Program-made: the position numbers and the translations under genes | Assembly (NCBI GenBank): GCA_024516155.1 | Contig: JAJJXM010000047.1 | Location: 186,001 to 250,000 of the forward strand | Origin: Pyronema omphalodes | Taxonomy: Eukaryota; Ascomycota; Pezizomycetes; Pezizales; Pyronemataceae | Length of the DNA stretch: 64,000 nt | Reading direction: 5' to 3' | Shown: piece by piece, positions 13,208 to 23,100 of the stretch | Position numbering within the stretch: the first letter of the stretch is position 1 | Layout: every line of letters starts with the position of its first letter | The notes under the pieces: model-generated | Told to the model about the DNA's origin: nothing | What the model saw: the letters and a program-made list of their open reading frames with translations, nothing else | The model's database searches: none

Positions 13208-13760
13208 TGTTAAAATTATGGTAGAAATGACTTTTGCTTCAAGTGTTGATTTTTGGTTTCACTATCACGGGCACTTGCCACTTGCATCTTCACGTCATGC
13301 TCTCACCATGTATTTTTTCTTTATCTTATCTGATTTCTTTTTCGTTGCTTCTAGATGTTTCTTTCTTACTCGATGTATGTTAGTTTTCTGTTTGCTTCCA
13401 CGGCATTCCATGCCTATGACATCATCAGGTTCCAGTGGTTTCTACCCGCTTCCAGACATATCTAGTAACTTCGATGTAAAGACTCAGAGTCCGGCTTGTC
13501 GTCGACAACCTGAGTCAATCCAAACTATGTATGTAACTATTTTCAGACTTGGCAGGCAGAGGTCTCAGGTATTTATACCCGCTCCCTCTCCCTCCAATGA
13601 TGAACAACACAACAATTCAATCTACAACAAAAACCTCCTCTATTCAAACATCTATAGTGATCTTAAAACCTACTCCTCTCGTCGTCAAAACCCTCTCCCT
13701 GCACAAATACCCTCACAGGTATTGCTCCTCTGCTGTGCACAACCTATCACTCGTTCATTA
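13208..13760 (+). repeat. 5' LTR of element A
   Basis: It begins TGTTAAAATTATGG and ends GTTCATTA, so the termini are TG...TA rather than the commoner TG...CA. A TATTTATA box at 13570-13577 fits an LTR promoter, with the transcript start expected shortly downstream. Confidence 0.93.
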
Positions 13761-13773
13761 GGTTATGAGCCCG
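13761..13773 (+). other. Primer-binding site of element A, initiator tRNA-Met anticodon arm
   Basis: Directly after the 5' LTR the sequence reads GGTTATGAGCCC. Its reverse complement, GGGCTCATAACC, is the anticodon stem-loop of initiator tRNA-Met: CAT anticodon in a loop closed by the G-G-G/C-C-C stem that marks initiators. This is not the usual 3' acceptor end with CCA, so priming by a cleaved tRNA half is implied, as known for Drosophila copia and yeast Ty5. Confidence 0.75.
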
Positions 13774-13836
13774 GCATAGCCAAAAATCAATTCAACCAGA
13801 CGAATTCCTACGCATCCAACGATCGAATAAATCGAC

Positions 13837-16800
13837 ATGTCCTCTTCAAAAGTCACCTACCCGGACCTCCCAAAACCCGAACCACCACACAATTTTCATG
13901 AATCCTTCAGGACCAAGAAATTCAACAAGGACATGAAAATTTCCACTGTTAAACTCGACAACATCGAAGTTCTCACTGGGCACGACAACTACGAAGACTG
14001 GCGCGACCAAATGACGATTATTTTCGACGCCATGCAAGTATCTGAACTGGTTATTGATGGAGCAACTCCAGCAGAAGATGCAGACGATGATGAGTATGAG
14101 GTGTTCAAGGCACTCAAGGCTCAGTGCCTTCTGGTTCTCATACAGGTGCTGTCGAAACCCATCATCAAAGTAGTGGCCAAGAAGCGCGACCCCCACGCCA
14201 TTTGGGTCTACCTAGAGAACACCTATCACCGCAATACAGCCTTCTCTTTTGTTCAGGCAATTATGTCTTTCACCTCGCTTGCCTCATCCTATGATCCTTC
14301 CAAACCAATCACCGAATACCTCGACAGATTTGAAACTGAATGGAATCGTCTCTACAACCTGACCACCGGCGCAAAACCCTCCGACAGTTATCGCAAAGCT
14401 TTCCGTTTGTTCCTGGAAGAAGACAAAGCCAAAAGGGATTTTCTCCTGGGTTTCCTTGTGAACCACCACAGCAATGTTGTGGACAATCTCACAACCAAAG
14501 ATGACCTTTCCTACTCAGATGTAGTTCTCAAACTGCACTCCCTTTCCTCCATGGAAATTCAATCGGTTGCCCTGAAAACCTACCAGTCCAAGGGTCAAGG
14601 GAAAAAGAAGATCGAAAATTCTGGTGGTAATTCAACCAAGGAATGCACCTACTGCAGGAAACACCACCTCGGAAATCCAGTCGGTCATACCTGGAATGAA
14701 TGTCGGAAGCTGAAAGCAAAGAATGAGGAAAAGAAGAAGGAAAAGAAAACTGAACAAGCCAACATTGCAAAAGAAGAAGTCTCTGCACATGCTCTAGCGA
14801 CAACCAAAGTCAGTAACCCCTCCATCACCCATACCTGGATCTTCGACACCGGCGCAAGCTCACATATGACGTCCAATAAAGAATGCTTCGAATCACTTTC
14901 AGCGCATCGAGGAACTGTAAAAATTGGAAATTCCCAATGCCTACAAGTTGAAGGAAAAGGTACTGTTATTTTAAACAGTATACTTCCAAATGGCACAATC
15001 TCTCCAATACGCTTGAATGAAGTGCTCTTTGTACCAGATTTGGACTGTTCATTGTTTTCTTGGCTCTCGGTTCGTGGGAAAGGTTACAACATGATTGATG
15101 ATGGAAAAGGCATTGAACTTCGGAGGAAACATGATGGATCACTCGTTCTGTGTGCCAATTTAGTTGGGATCTTATTTTATATTCCTGAATATATCGACTA
15201 TGCTCACAAGACAACATTCATGCACTGGCATTCCGCCTTTGGACATGTTGCACCCTCGGCTCTTCGACATTCAGAATATTACAAGGATGGACACCTAATT
15301 CCTACGGCTCCAAACAATTTCCATTGTGAACCATGCATTCTTGCCAAATCAACACACTCAGCTCCCGCAGCAGTCATTCACCGAGCAACTAGAAAATTGG
15401 AATTGATTCATTCCGACCTTTCAGGAAAATTTCCGGTACCTTCCTATGCAGGAAATCAATATTACATGACTATTGTTGATGATTTCACTCGGGCCACCTG
15501 GGTATATTTCCTCAAACTCAAGTCAGAAGCTATTCCTATTCTTAAAAACTTTATTGTTATGTGTGAACGGCAATACAATTTAAAAGTTATGAGAATAAGA
15601 ACAGATAATGGCGGGGAATATGTCAACAAAGATCTCGAAAATTTCCTGAAGGAACTCGGAATAATTCATGAACCAACACCACCTTATTCTCATGAATCCA
15701 ATGGAGTTGCTGAACGACTTAATCGCACAATCATGAATATGGTCCGAGCAATGCTTGTTAATCTCGATAAAAGATTATGGCAAGAAGCTGTCCATACTGC
15801 AGTTTATCTCAAGAATAGATTGCCTCACTCAGCGGTCAAGGATCAGACCCCCTATGAGGCATTTCGCGGTGAAAAACCCACGATCCATCATCTTCAGCCC
15901 TTCGGAAGAGAGTGCTACATCCATATACCAGTTGAGAAGCGAGCTCCTGGTAGTAAGCTGCTTCCACGTGCTGAAAAAGGTATCTTCGTTGGATATACCG
16001 ACAGCATACACATTTACAAGGTGTTTGTTCCCTCTAGAAAACATCTTTTTACCTCCCGTGAGGTTATATTCCCTACCTCCAATTCAGAAGGGGATTTTTC
16101 GCCTACTTTGACCAACCATCAGCAGCTCCAGCAATATATCCCGAAATCTACACCCCCTTCCTCTTTAAGTACTCCTCTTTCCATACCACTGAACCCAGAA
16201 GGATTTCCCTCACGGAGACACTGGCAACAATGGTGCTTTCGAAATCCGAAAGAAGCAACAACATGGTTCAACATGGGTGTGCCAAATGTTCATGCAGTAT
16301 GGTATCCTGGACTTAAGAAAGAGGATGGAGATGAATATTTATGGATACAAACTGGACGCAACTTTACTCCTCATCCTGAGCATAATTTCATTAATCCAAT
16401 CGATGAAGAATCTACAACATCATTACCATCTTCACCTATAATTAAATCTGAACAGCCCGATGATGTGACGCCCAACAACTCACAGAGGTTTTCACCAATG
16501 GATCTTGATACACCATATGGCTCACAGCTTGCACCCACGGATGTTCAACCTTCAACTTCTCCTCCACAAGCTCAACCTATCATTCAGCAGCCTGTTCAAC
16601 AACAAACACGTTTTGGACGCATTATCAAACCCCCTATTCGTTATGGATTTGATCTACCTGCACCACCAGGAAAATTCCCTGAACCGGCACCAATTCCAAA
16701 TGATAACCATGGAGAAGACGATGAAGATACTATCCTTGTGGCAACAGCTCTTACATCTGCCTCTGAAATCGAACATGAGTTCCCCAGAACTGTTAAGGAA

Positions 16801-18318
16801 GCCATGTCTCGCCATGATGCAGATAAATGGGTCGAAGCAATGGAAGATGAACTGGATTCCCTCAAAAGGAATGATACTTGGGAAGTTGTTGACAAACCTA
16901 CCAACAGAAGGATAGTCAATTGCATGTGGATTTTTCGAATAAAATACAACTCTGATGGAAGCCTCGATCGATACAAGGCAAGACTTGTTGCACGCGGTGA
17001 CTCTCAAGTTGCTGGCACAGATTATGATGAGTTATTCGCCCCTGTTGTACGATTCGACTCCCTGCGACTCCTACTGGCAATTTCAGCATCTGAGAAATGG
17101 AGGCCTCGGCAACTAGATGTTAAAACAGCATTTCTCTATGGTCACCTCAAAGAAGAAATTTATATGCACCTTCCTGAACGGCGGAAAATTGACGGAAAAG
17201 TATGCAAATTAAAACGGTGTCTCTACGGCCTGAAGCAATCTCCCAGGGAGTGGTATGCGAGGCTTACCAACTACCTCCTTCCCTACGGATTTGCTATCGC
17301 AAATTTCGACCCATGTGTTTTGATTCACAATAGTGGTAAACTCTTTATAGCCATCTATGTGGATGACATTACGATTTTTGGGCCTAGCAATGATCTCACT
17401 GAAAGGATCATCTCAGCTTTGAAGACAGAATTCGAAGTTAAAGATCTGGGTGTCCTTCATTGGCTTCTAGGAATAAAAATCGAATTCACGGAACAGGCTA
17501 TTACTCTTTCCCAGGAAACCTACATCGACAAAGTCCTCGAACGCTTCGGTATGAAGGATTGTAACCCTGTCTCAACTCCTCTCGATCCAAATGTACAACT
17601 TCGAACCGGACTACCTGAAGAACGGATAAACAACATCTCCCTCTACCAGCAAATAATCGGCTCTCTGATGTACGCAGTTACCGGGACAAGACCTGATATC
17701 GCCTATGCAGTTACACACCTCTCACAGTTCAATTCATTCCCAACCAAGGTACATCTGTCGGCTGCTAAAAGAGTCCTGAGATATCTCAAAGGAACAAGAA
17801 ATCTTAAACTCACCTATCAATATGGAAAATCCCTCTACCTCGAAGGATTTTGTGATGCATCTTATGGTAATTGCCTGGATACTCGAAGGAGCTTTTGGGG
17901 ATACCTGTTTCAACTTGGAGAAGCAACCATAAGTTGGCGGTCTCGAAGACAACGCTCTGTTGCCACCTCAACAACCGAAGCTGAATATATGGCCCTCTCT
18001 ATGACTTCGAAACACTATCTCTGGACAACTAGAGCTCTTGCTGAACTCCTGCATCACGATATCCCAGCTGCGATTCGTAGTGATAATTCAAGTGCTATTG
18101 ACATTGCACAAAATCACAAACTGAACGACCGGAGCAAACATGTGGATATGCATTACCATTCCATTCGAGAACTCATCGAAACCGGTCAAGTCACAGTCAT
18201 CCACATTGATGGTAGAAACAATTTGGCAGATATATGTACCAAGGCAGTTACACAGGGAGTTAGCGAGCATCTCCGTTCTCGAATCTTTGGGACAGTGACA
18301 AGTGAGAAGGGGTGTTAA
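13837..18318 (+). CDS. Gag-Pol polyprotein of copia element A
   Basis: An uninterrupted 1493-residue polyprotein from ATG 13837. In order: a Gag region with a UBN2-type N-terminus (HDNYEDWRDQMTIIFDAM), then a zinc knuckle with a stretched spacing (CTYC...H...C). Next come an aspartic protease (WIFDTGASSHMT), a GAG-pre-integrase HHCC motif (HWHSAFGH...CEPC) and an integrase core (LIHSDLSG, RTDNGGEYV, SNGVAERLN). The reverse transcriptase has KARLVARGDSQ, LDVKTAFLYG, LYGLKQSPREWY and the YVDD box. RNase H follows (CDASYGNC, TTEAEYMA, RSDNSSAI, KHVDMHYH). Gag and Pol are one frame, so the Gag:Pol ratio is not set by a frameshift here. The last sense codon and the TAA stop lie inside the first six bases of the 3' LTR. 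Confidence 0.96.
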   Translation: MSSSKVTYPDLPKPEPPHNFHESFRTKKFNKDMKISTVKLDNIEVLTGHDNYEDWRDQMTIIFDAMQVSELVIDGATPAEDADDDEYEVFKALKAQCLLVLIQVLSKPIIKVVAKKRDPHAIWVYLENTYHRNTAFSFVQAIMSFTSLASSYDPSKPITEYLDRFETEWNRLYNLTTGAKPSDSYRKAFRLFLEEDKAKRDFLLGFLVNHHSNVVDNLTTKDDLSYSDVVLKLHSLSSMEIQSVALKTYQSKGQGKKKIENSGGNSTKECTYCRKHHLGNPVGHTWNECRKLKAKNEEKKKEKKTEQANIAKEEVSAHALATTKVSNPSITHTWIFDTGASSHMTSNKECFESLSAHRGTVKIGNSQCLQVEGKGTVILNSILPNGTISPIRLNEVLFVPDLDCSLFSWLSVRGKGYNMIDDGKGIELRRKHDGSLVLCANLVGILFYIPEYIDYAHKTTFMHWHSAFGHVAPSALRHSEYYKDGHLIPTAPNNFHCEPCILAKSTHSAPAAVIHRATRKLELIHSDLSGKFPVPSYAGNQYYMTIVDDFTRATWVYFLKLKSEAIPILKNFIVMCERQYNLKVMRIRTDNGGEYVNKDLENFLKELGIIHEPTPPYSHESNGVAERLNRTIMNMVRAMLVNLDKRLWQEAVHTAVYLKNRLPHSAVKDQTPYEAFRGEKPTIHHLQPFGRECYIHIPVEKRAPGSKLLPRAEKGIFVGYTDSIHIYKVFVPSRKHLFTSREVIFPTSNSEGDFSPTLTNHQQLQQYIPKSTPPSSLSTPLSIPLNPEGFPSRRHWQQWCFRNPKEATTWFNMGVPNVHAVWYPGLKKEDGDEYLWIQTGRNFTPHPEHNFINPIDEESTTSLPSSPIIKSEQPDDVTPNNSQRFSPMDLDTPYGSQLAPTDVQPSTSPPQAQPIIQQPVQQQTRFGRIIKPPIRYGFDLPAPPGKFPEPAPIPNDNHGEDDEDTILVATALTSASEIEHEFPRTVKEAMSRHDADKWVEAMEDELDSLKRNDTWEVVDKPTNRRIVNCMWIFRIKYNSDGSLDRYKARLVARGDSQVAGTDYDELFAPVVRFDSLRLLLAISASEKWRPRQLDVKTAFLYGHLKEEIYMHLPERRKIDGKVCKLKRCLYGLKQSPREWYARLTNYLLPYGFAIANFDPCVLIHNSGKLFIAIYVDDITIFGPSNDLTERIISALKTEFEVKDLGVLHWLLGIKIEFTEQAITLSQETYIDKVLERFGMKDCNPVSTPLDPNVQLRTGLPEERINNISLYQQIIGSLMYAVTGTRPDIAYAVTHLSQFNSFPTKVHLSAAKRVLRYLKGTRNLKLTYQYGKSLYLEGFCDASYGNCLDTRRSFWGYLFQLGEATISWRSRRQRSVATSTTEAEYMALSMTSKHYLWTTRALAELLHHDIPAAIRSDNSSAIDIAQNHKLNDRSKHVDMHYHSIRELIETGQVTVIHIDGRNNLADICTKAVTQGVSEHLRSRIFGTVTSEKGC

Positions 18319-18865
18319 AATTATGGTAGAAATGACTTTTGCTTCAAGTGTTGATTTTTGGTTTCACTATCACGGGCACTTGCCACTTGCATCTTCACGT
18401 CATGCTCTCACCATGTATTTTTTCTTTATCTTATCTGATTTCTTTTTCGTTGCTTCTAGATGTTTCTTTCTTACTCGATGTATGTTAGTTTTCTGTTTGC
18501 TTCCACGGCATTCCATGCCTATGACATCATCAGGTTCCAGTGGTTTCTACCCGCTTCCAGACATATCTAGTAACTTCGATGTAAAGACTCAGAGTCCGGC
18601 TTGTCGTCGACAACCTGAGTCAATCCAAACTATGTATGTAACTATTTTCAGACTTGGCAGGCAGAGGTCTCAGGTATTTATACCCGCTCCCTCTCCCTCC
18701 AACGATGAACAACACAACAATTCAATCTACAACAAAAACCTCCTCTATTCAAACATCTATAGTGATCTTAAAACCTACTCCTCTCGTCGTCAAAACCCTC
18801 TCCCTGCACAAATACCCTCACAGGTATTGCTCCTCTGCTGTGCACAACCTATCACTCGTTCATTA
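18313..18865 (+). repeat. 3' LTR of element A
   Basis: A 553-bp copy matching the 5' LTR with one base difference (18703). A purine-rich tract, AGTGAGAAGGGG, lies immediately upstream and is the likely plus-strand primer. The target-site duplication ATTTC follows at 18866-18870. Confidence 0.93.
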
Positions 18866-18916
18866 ATTTCGAGTGATGAATCCTGACCGCGCCGCTCGGC
18901 CGCTTTGGAAAGACAG

Positions 18917-19090
18917 TGTTGAAGTGCGCCTAAGGCCCTAGTGCTTAGGTGGAGGTGGACCACTCTTTATGTATAGGCACTCGCTTGCCCGTCTATGTCT
19001 GACTCTTCACGCTCGTTAATACATCCGGTTCCCACCTCCACTTTTCTTCTTCTCGTGCCTGTGTGAGACCTTCGACAGAGACCTTCGACA
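18917..19090 (+). repeat. 5' LTR of element B
   Basis: 174 bp, starting TGTTGAAG and ending CTTCGACA, which form an 8-bp near-perfect terminal inverted repeat. It contains a TTTATGTATAGG stretch as a possible TATA element. The end carries a tandem duplication of AGACCTTCGACAG. Confidence 0.93.
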
Positions 19091-19102
19091 GGTTATGAGC
19101 CC
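19091..19102 (+). other. Primer-binding site of element B, initiator tRNA-Met anticodon arm
   Basis: GGTTATGAGCCC abuts the LTR with no spacer. The same 12 bases follow the LTR of element A, although the two elements differ almost everywhere else. The sequence is complementary to the initiator tRNA-Met anticodon stem-loop, again implying a half-tRNA primer. Confidence 0.75.
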
Positions 19103-19194
19103 TTGCGAATCCGCTACTCTTACCGTTATTCCTTATTAGTTATAACTCATATTATTTCTTCACTTTCCCACTAATTTTAATTACTCTATCCGAC

Positions 19195-20109
19195 ATGTCC
19201 GACGAGGTCCAAGAACCCACTGCTTTGAAGTGCCCAATCCTTACGGTCGCCAATTATGCGCAGTGGAAAGACCCGATCCATTTTATCCTGGCCGGAAAGA
19301 GCGCCTGGAATATTGTGAACGGAAAGGAGACGCGCCCTGCTGGCGGCACCAGCCAACAAGCACAGAGGGATCTCCAATACTTCGATGAGAGGGCAGCCAG
19401 AGCTACCCAGATCATCTTTGACCAGTGCGACATTACCTGCCGCAGAGTCATCACCGGACTCGATAATCCACGGGAGATGTGGCTAAAACTTGAAGCCAGG
19501 TTTGATAACTCGAAAACTAATTCTGGACGAAGGAACCTCTGGATCAAGTTCTGGAGATCCAAGCCTAACCCCGGCCAGTCCATGTCAAAATGGATAACCG
19601 ACCTCCTCAATATTCAGGCTCCCCTCACCGGTACAGTGTTAGATATCAGCGACACTGCGCTGGTCAACTATGTTATTGCGAATCTCCCCGACTCCTACGG
19701 AGTCACGAAGCACGAGCTCGCCAAACTTGACAATATTGCAGTTGACGAACTTCAGAAAATCCTGCATGACCACGAGCATATGTGGGAAGCAACTCTAGGA
19801 TCCCCGAAAGGCGAAGCGCATGCTACGACGACTAAGTGGTGCGACCACTGTAAACGATCTAGCCATAACACCAAGGAATGTTACGCAACTCGCAACAACA
19901 ACAAGCGCGCAGCGTCCTCGAGCGCCGGACCGTCCAGGCCTACTAAAACTTCGAAAAAGGAGGATGTTCAGTGCCACTACTGTACGAGGAAAGGGCACCT
20001 TGCGACAGAGTGCAAGCTCCGGTCTTCAGCCACAGCTATACGCGAGCGCTACAAGCTTCGCTCCAGCGCGAAAATTGCCGAGTTAGACAACACAGATCTC
20101 GGTATTTGA
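19195..20109 (+). CDS. Gag protein of copia element B
   Basis: 304 residues from ATG 19195 to TGA 20107-20109. The N-terminal half is the copia Gag fold (VANYAQWKDPIHFIL, MWLKLEARFDNS, LVNYVIANLPDSYG). Two canonical CCHC zinc knuckles follow: CDHCKRSSHNTKEC and CHYCTRKGHLATEC, each CX2CX4HX4C. The frame stays open after the TGA directly into the protease, so Gag would be the termination product and Gag-Pol a readthrough product if the stop is functional. The stop context is ATT-TGA-CTC; a C right after UGA with CU next is the kind of context known to be leaky in fungi. Confidence 0.88.
   Translation: MSDEVQEPTALKCPILTVANYAQWKDPIHFILAGKSAWNIVNGKETRPAGGTSQQAQRDLQYFDERAARATQIIFDQCDITCRRVITGLDNPREMWLKLEARFDNSKTNSGRRNLWIKFWRSKPNPGQSMSKWITDLLNIQAPLTGTVLDISDTALVNYVIANLPDSYGVTKHELAKLDNIAVDELQKILHDHEHMWEATLGSPKGEAHATTTKWCDHCKRSSHNTKECYATRNNNKRAASSSAGPSRPTKTSKKEDVQCHYCTRKGHLATECKLRSSATAIRERYKLRSSAKIAELDNTDLGI
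20107..20109 (+). other. In-frame TGA between Gag and Pol of element B
   Basis: The frame on both sides is the same as the Gag frame, and protease begins about 25 codons later (WVLDSGATHHFC). Either this is programmed readthrough or a recent nonsense mutation. The identical LTRs argue against long decay but cannot exclude one mutation. Confidence 0.6.
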
Positions 20110-23100
20110 CTCGGGAACTCTAGCACCTCCCTAACAGCGCAAGTCTTGATCGCAACAGACTCGTCCGCTGAGACACACACATGGGTGCTCGACTCTGGTG
20201 CAACGCACCACTTTTGTAATGATAAATCTGCTTTTCTTATTGATTCTTTAGCTACTTGCAAGTCCATCAACATTCGCTTAGGTGACAATAGTACAGTCAC
20301 GACCAACACCTACGGAAAAATCATACTCAATAATCTTTTTCAAATTTCAGCACTATACGTTCCCACGTTTCGACTCTCCCTTTTCTCCCTGCCTCTCTTT
20401 GATAAAAGGGGGTGGAATATTACTATGTCGGACGGTACTTGTACTGTGAAAGACAAGACCTCCAAGACAATCATTGTCGCTCGGATGAAGGACAATCTTT
20501 ACAGATGGACAGCAGAGGCCATTAAGGAGGACCACGACGCCCTGATAACCACTCGTTCTGGTGCAGGCGTTGACATTAACTCCATTCCCTCCTCAACCCG
20601 AACAACGGTATCATCGAATAAACGAACAAGTGCAGAGGTTGACTTTACGCGTCCTAGTGACAAAGACCTCCGAACGGCACATAGACAGTCTTTCCGCCTT
20701 GAACCTACAAGCAATTTCGAGATGTGGCACAGGAGACTGGCCCACCTAAATACCGAGTCCTTGTCTAAGATCATTAATTCGACTGATAAAACTACAACAT
20801 CAGATCATCTCCAGTCCTGCACAACGTGCATACAGGCCAAAAACCGACAGTCTTTTATCCGATTACCAACCGAACGTGCGAGCAAGCCTTTCGAACTTGT
20901 CCACTCGGATGTCTGCGGCCCGATGTCGACTCCGTCGATCAGTCAACGACGTTATTATATCATCTATATTGATGACTTTAGTCGTTTCGCCAAAGTTTAC
21001 TTTCTAAAATCAAAATCCACAGATGCCGTATTACCTGTATTCCAGGAATACAAAGCGTGGATCGAGTCTCAAGGACATAAGATTCTTCGGTTCAGATGTG
21101 ATAATGGCACAGGGGAGTTTAACAATCAACAGTTCCGTTCTTTCCTGGCGAAAAACGGTATCTCGTTCGAACCCTCACCACCCTTCACACAACATAAAAA
21201 CGGAACTGCCGAGAGATTCATTCAGACAATCAACGGCAAAGCACGTTCCATGCTACTAGACGCCCAAGTTCCTCATCGCTTCTGGGCTGAGGCTGTCAAC
21301 ACGGCGGTCTACCTACACTCGATATCTCCGACTAGGACGCTCAAAGGCTGGCTAAGTCCTCATGAGGCCCTGTTTCACAGGCCGCCTCAGCTGCTACACC
21401 TTCGAAGATTCGGTTGCACGGTCTTCAAGCATATACCGAAGGAGCAGAGGACAGACAAGAACTGGAGCGCACGCGCGTCACACAGTATGATGGTTGGATA
21501 CACAGAGTCGTCAAAGATTTGGCGCATCTATGACTTCAACTCACGTTCTGTCGTGCGCGCTTCCAACGTCGTCTTCTTAGAGGAAAATAATGCCTTCGAT
21601 TCTGAAGGACGTCCAAATACATCAGAGGAAATCATCAAGGCAATATCTGACTGTTTCCCTGATATCGTTGAAGGGGGTGATGAGGATGCGTCAGCGCTCA
21701 TATCACATGAGATAGACGCCCTCATTCAGAGTATGTACAAATGATCACCCCAACTTTTTCCGCGTCACCGCTGTAGGACCTTTTCACGGCCACACGGTAT
21801 AGTCTTTATCACATTATCTTCGAGTCGGATCAGCCTTCATGCTGCCTCACTCTAACTATACATTGACAATTCCGTCTTGAATGTCACTGTCCCGATCAAG
21901 CCTTCATGCTGTCCGGACTACTCTTGCTAGGCGAATATGCCACACACTGATTATCATCGGTTCAAGGATACTTATCCTGAAATTTTATCCGATTAACACT
22001 CCGCTGTGCATCTCCTCACGAGATTCTGCCACGGAATCCCTGTCTACTGTTCTTTCCCTGTTTCTCAAATTTCTCTCTCTACTTCTCAGATATTCACTTC
22101 TTCGAACTAACATCCTAATTCTCAGATGCCTCTAATGCTATGAATTCACTGTCCCTACGCGACGAGCGACTGAAGGCCAACAGACTAAACAAGTCCCGCT
22201 ACGAAGACATCGATATTGACGACGCCCTGGCCTCGGCCTTTCTCGCCAAAGCAACTATAGACGATCCCGACGAGGCCATAGGTCCTGATCTACTTGACGG
22301 CGACCCGACCTCTTACACCGCAGCAATGAAGAGCGCCGACCGGGACAACTGGAGAACTGCGATGCAAGAAGAATGGAACTCTTTACTGATAAACGAAACC
22401 TTCCAGGCTTTCAAATCAAATGACAATGCAGAACCTCTCCGACCAATGTCACCGCCTGATGCATTCGACAATCAAACATCCTACAGCGGCATCACTGTTC
22501 CTTTTGGATGCAAGCCTTTGAAGTGCCGATGGATTTACAAAACCAAACGCAACATTGACGGCAGCACAAAGTTCAAGGCCCGACTGGTTATAAAGGGTTA
22601 TGAACAAGTTCCGGGAATTGATTATGATGAGACATATGCACCTGTCTCCAAGCTAAGTACTCTACGTTACCTGCTAAGTTTATCTGCAACCAGGGGGTGG
22701 TCAGTCGACCAAATGGATGTCGTCACAGCCTTCCTCAATCCAGCCATTGACAACGACAGGACTTTCATGTCCATGCCTCCCGGTATCGAATGGCTCGATA
22801 AACGCCTATCAAAAACCTCGACGGTTCGCCTGCTGAAAGCCCTGTACGGCCTAAAACAGGCACCCCGATTATGGTGGGCCCAGATTAATGACTTCCTCAT
22901 GAAGCAAGGTTTCCGACAAGCACACGCCGACTCCAACCTCTACCTCATGAAGGACGCATTTCTGCTCTTATATGTCGACGATATCTTGATCTTCAATCTC
23001 ACGAAACAGAGGATGGGCGACAACATCAAGAAGGCCCTCAGTGCTCGCTTCAAAATGACAGATCTCGGAAGAGCGACTCGTTTTCTCGGCCTCGAACTCG

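Larger units (their letters stand above)
13208..18865 (+). mobile_element. Complete Ty1/copia LTR retrotransposon, element A
   Basis: A 5658-bp element with two 553-bp LTRs, a primer-binding site, one intact polyprotein frame and a polypurine tract. A perfect 5-bp target-site duplication, ATTTC, lies at 13203-13207 and 18866-18870. The LTRs differ at a single base that I found (T at 13598, C at 18703), so the insertion is young. The order protease, integrase, reverse transcriptase, RNase H defines the copia (Pseudoviridae) type. With an open frame and near-identical LTRs it may still be active. Confidence 0.96.

Noticed and set aside
20102..20137. A 36-nt in-frame 'intron' (GTATTT...CTAACAG) that would remove the Gag stop of element B
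   Set aside because: Far below normal fungal intron length, and the branch-like CTAAC touches the acceptor.
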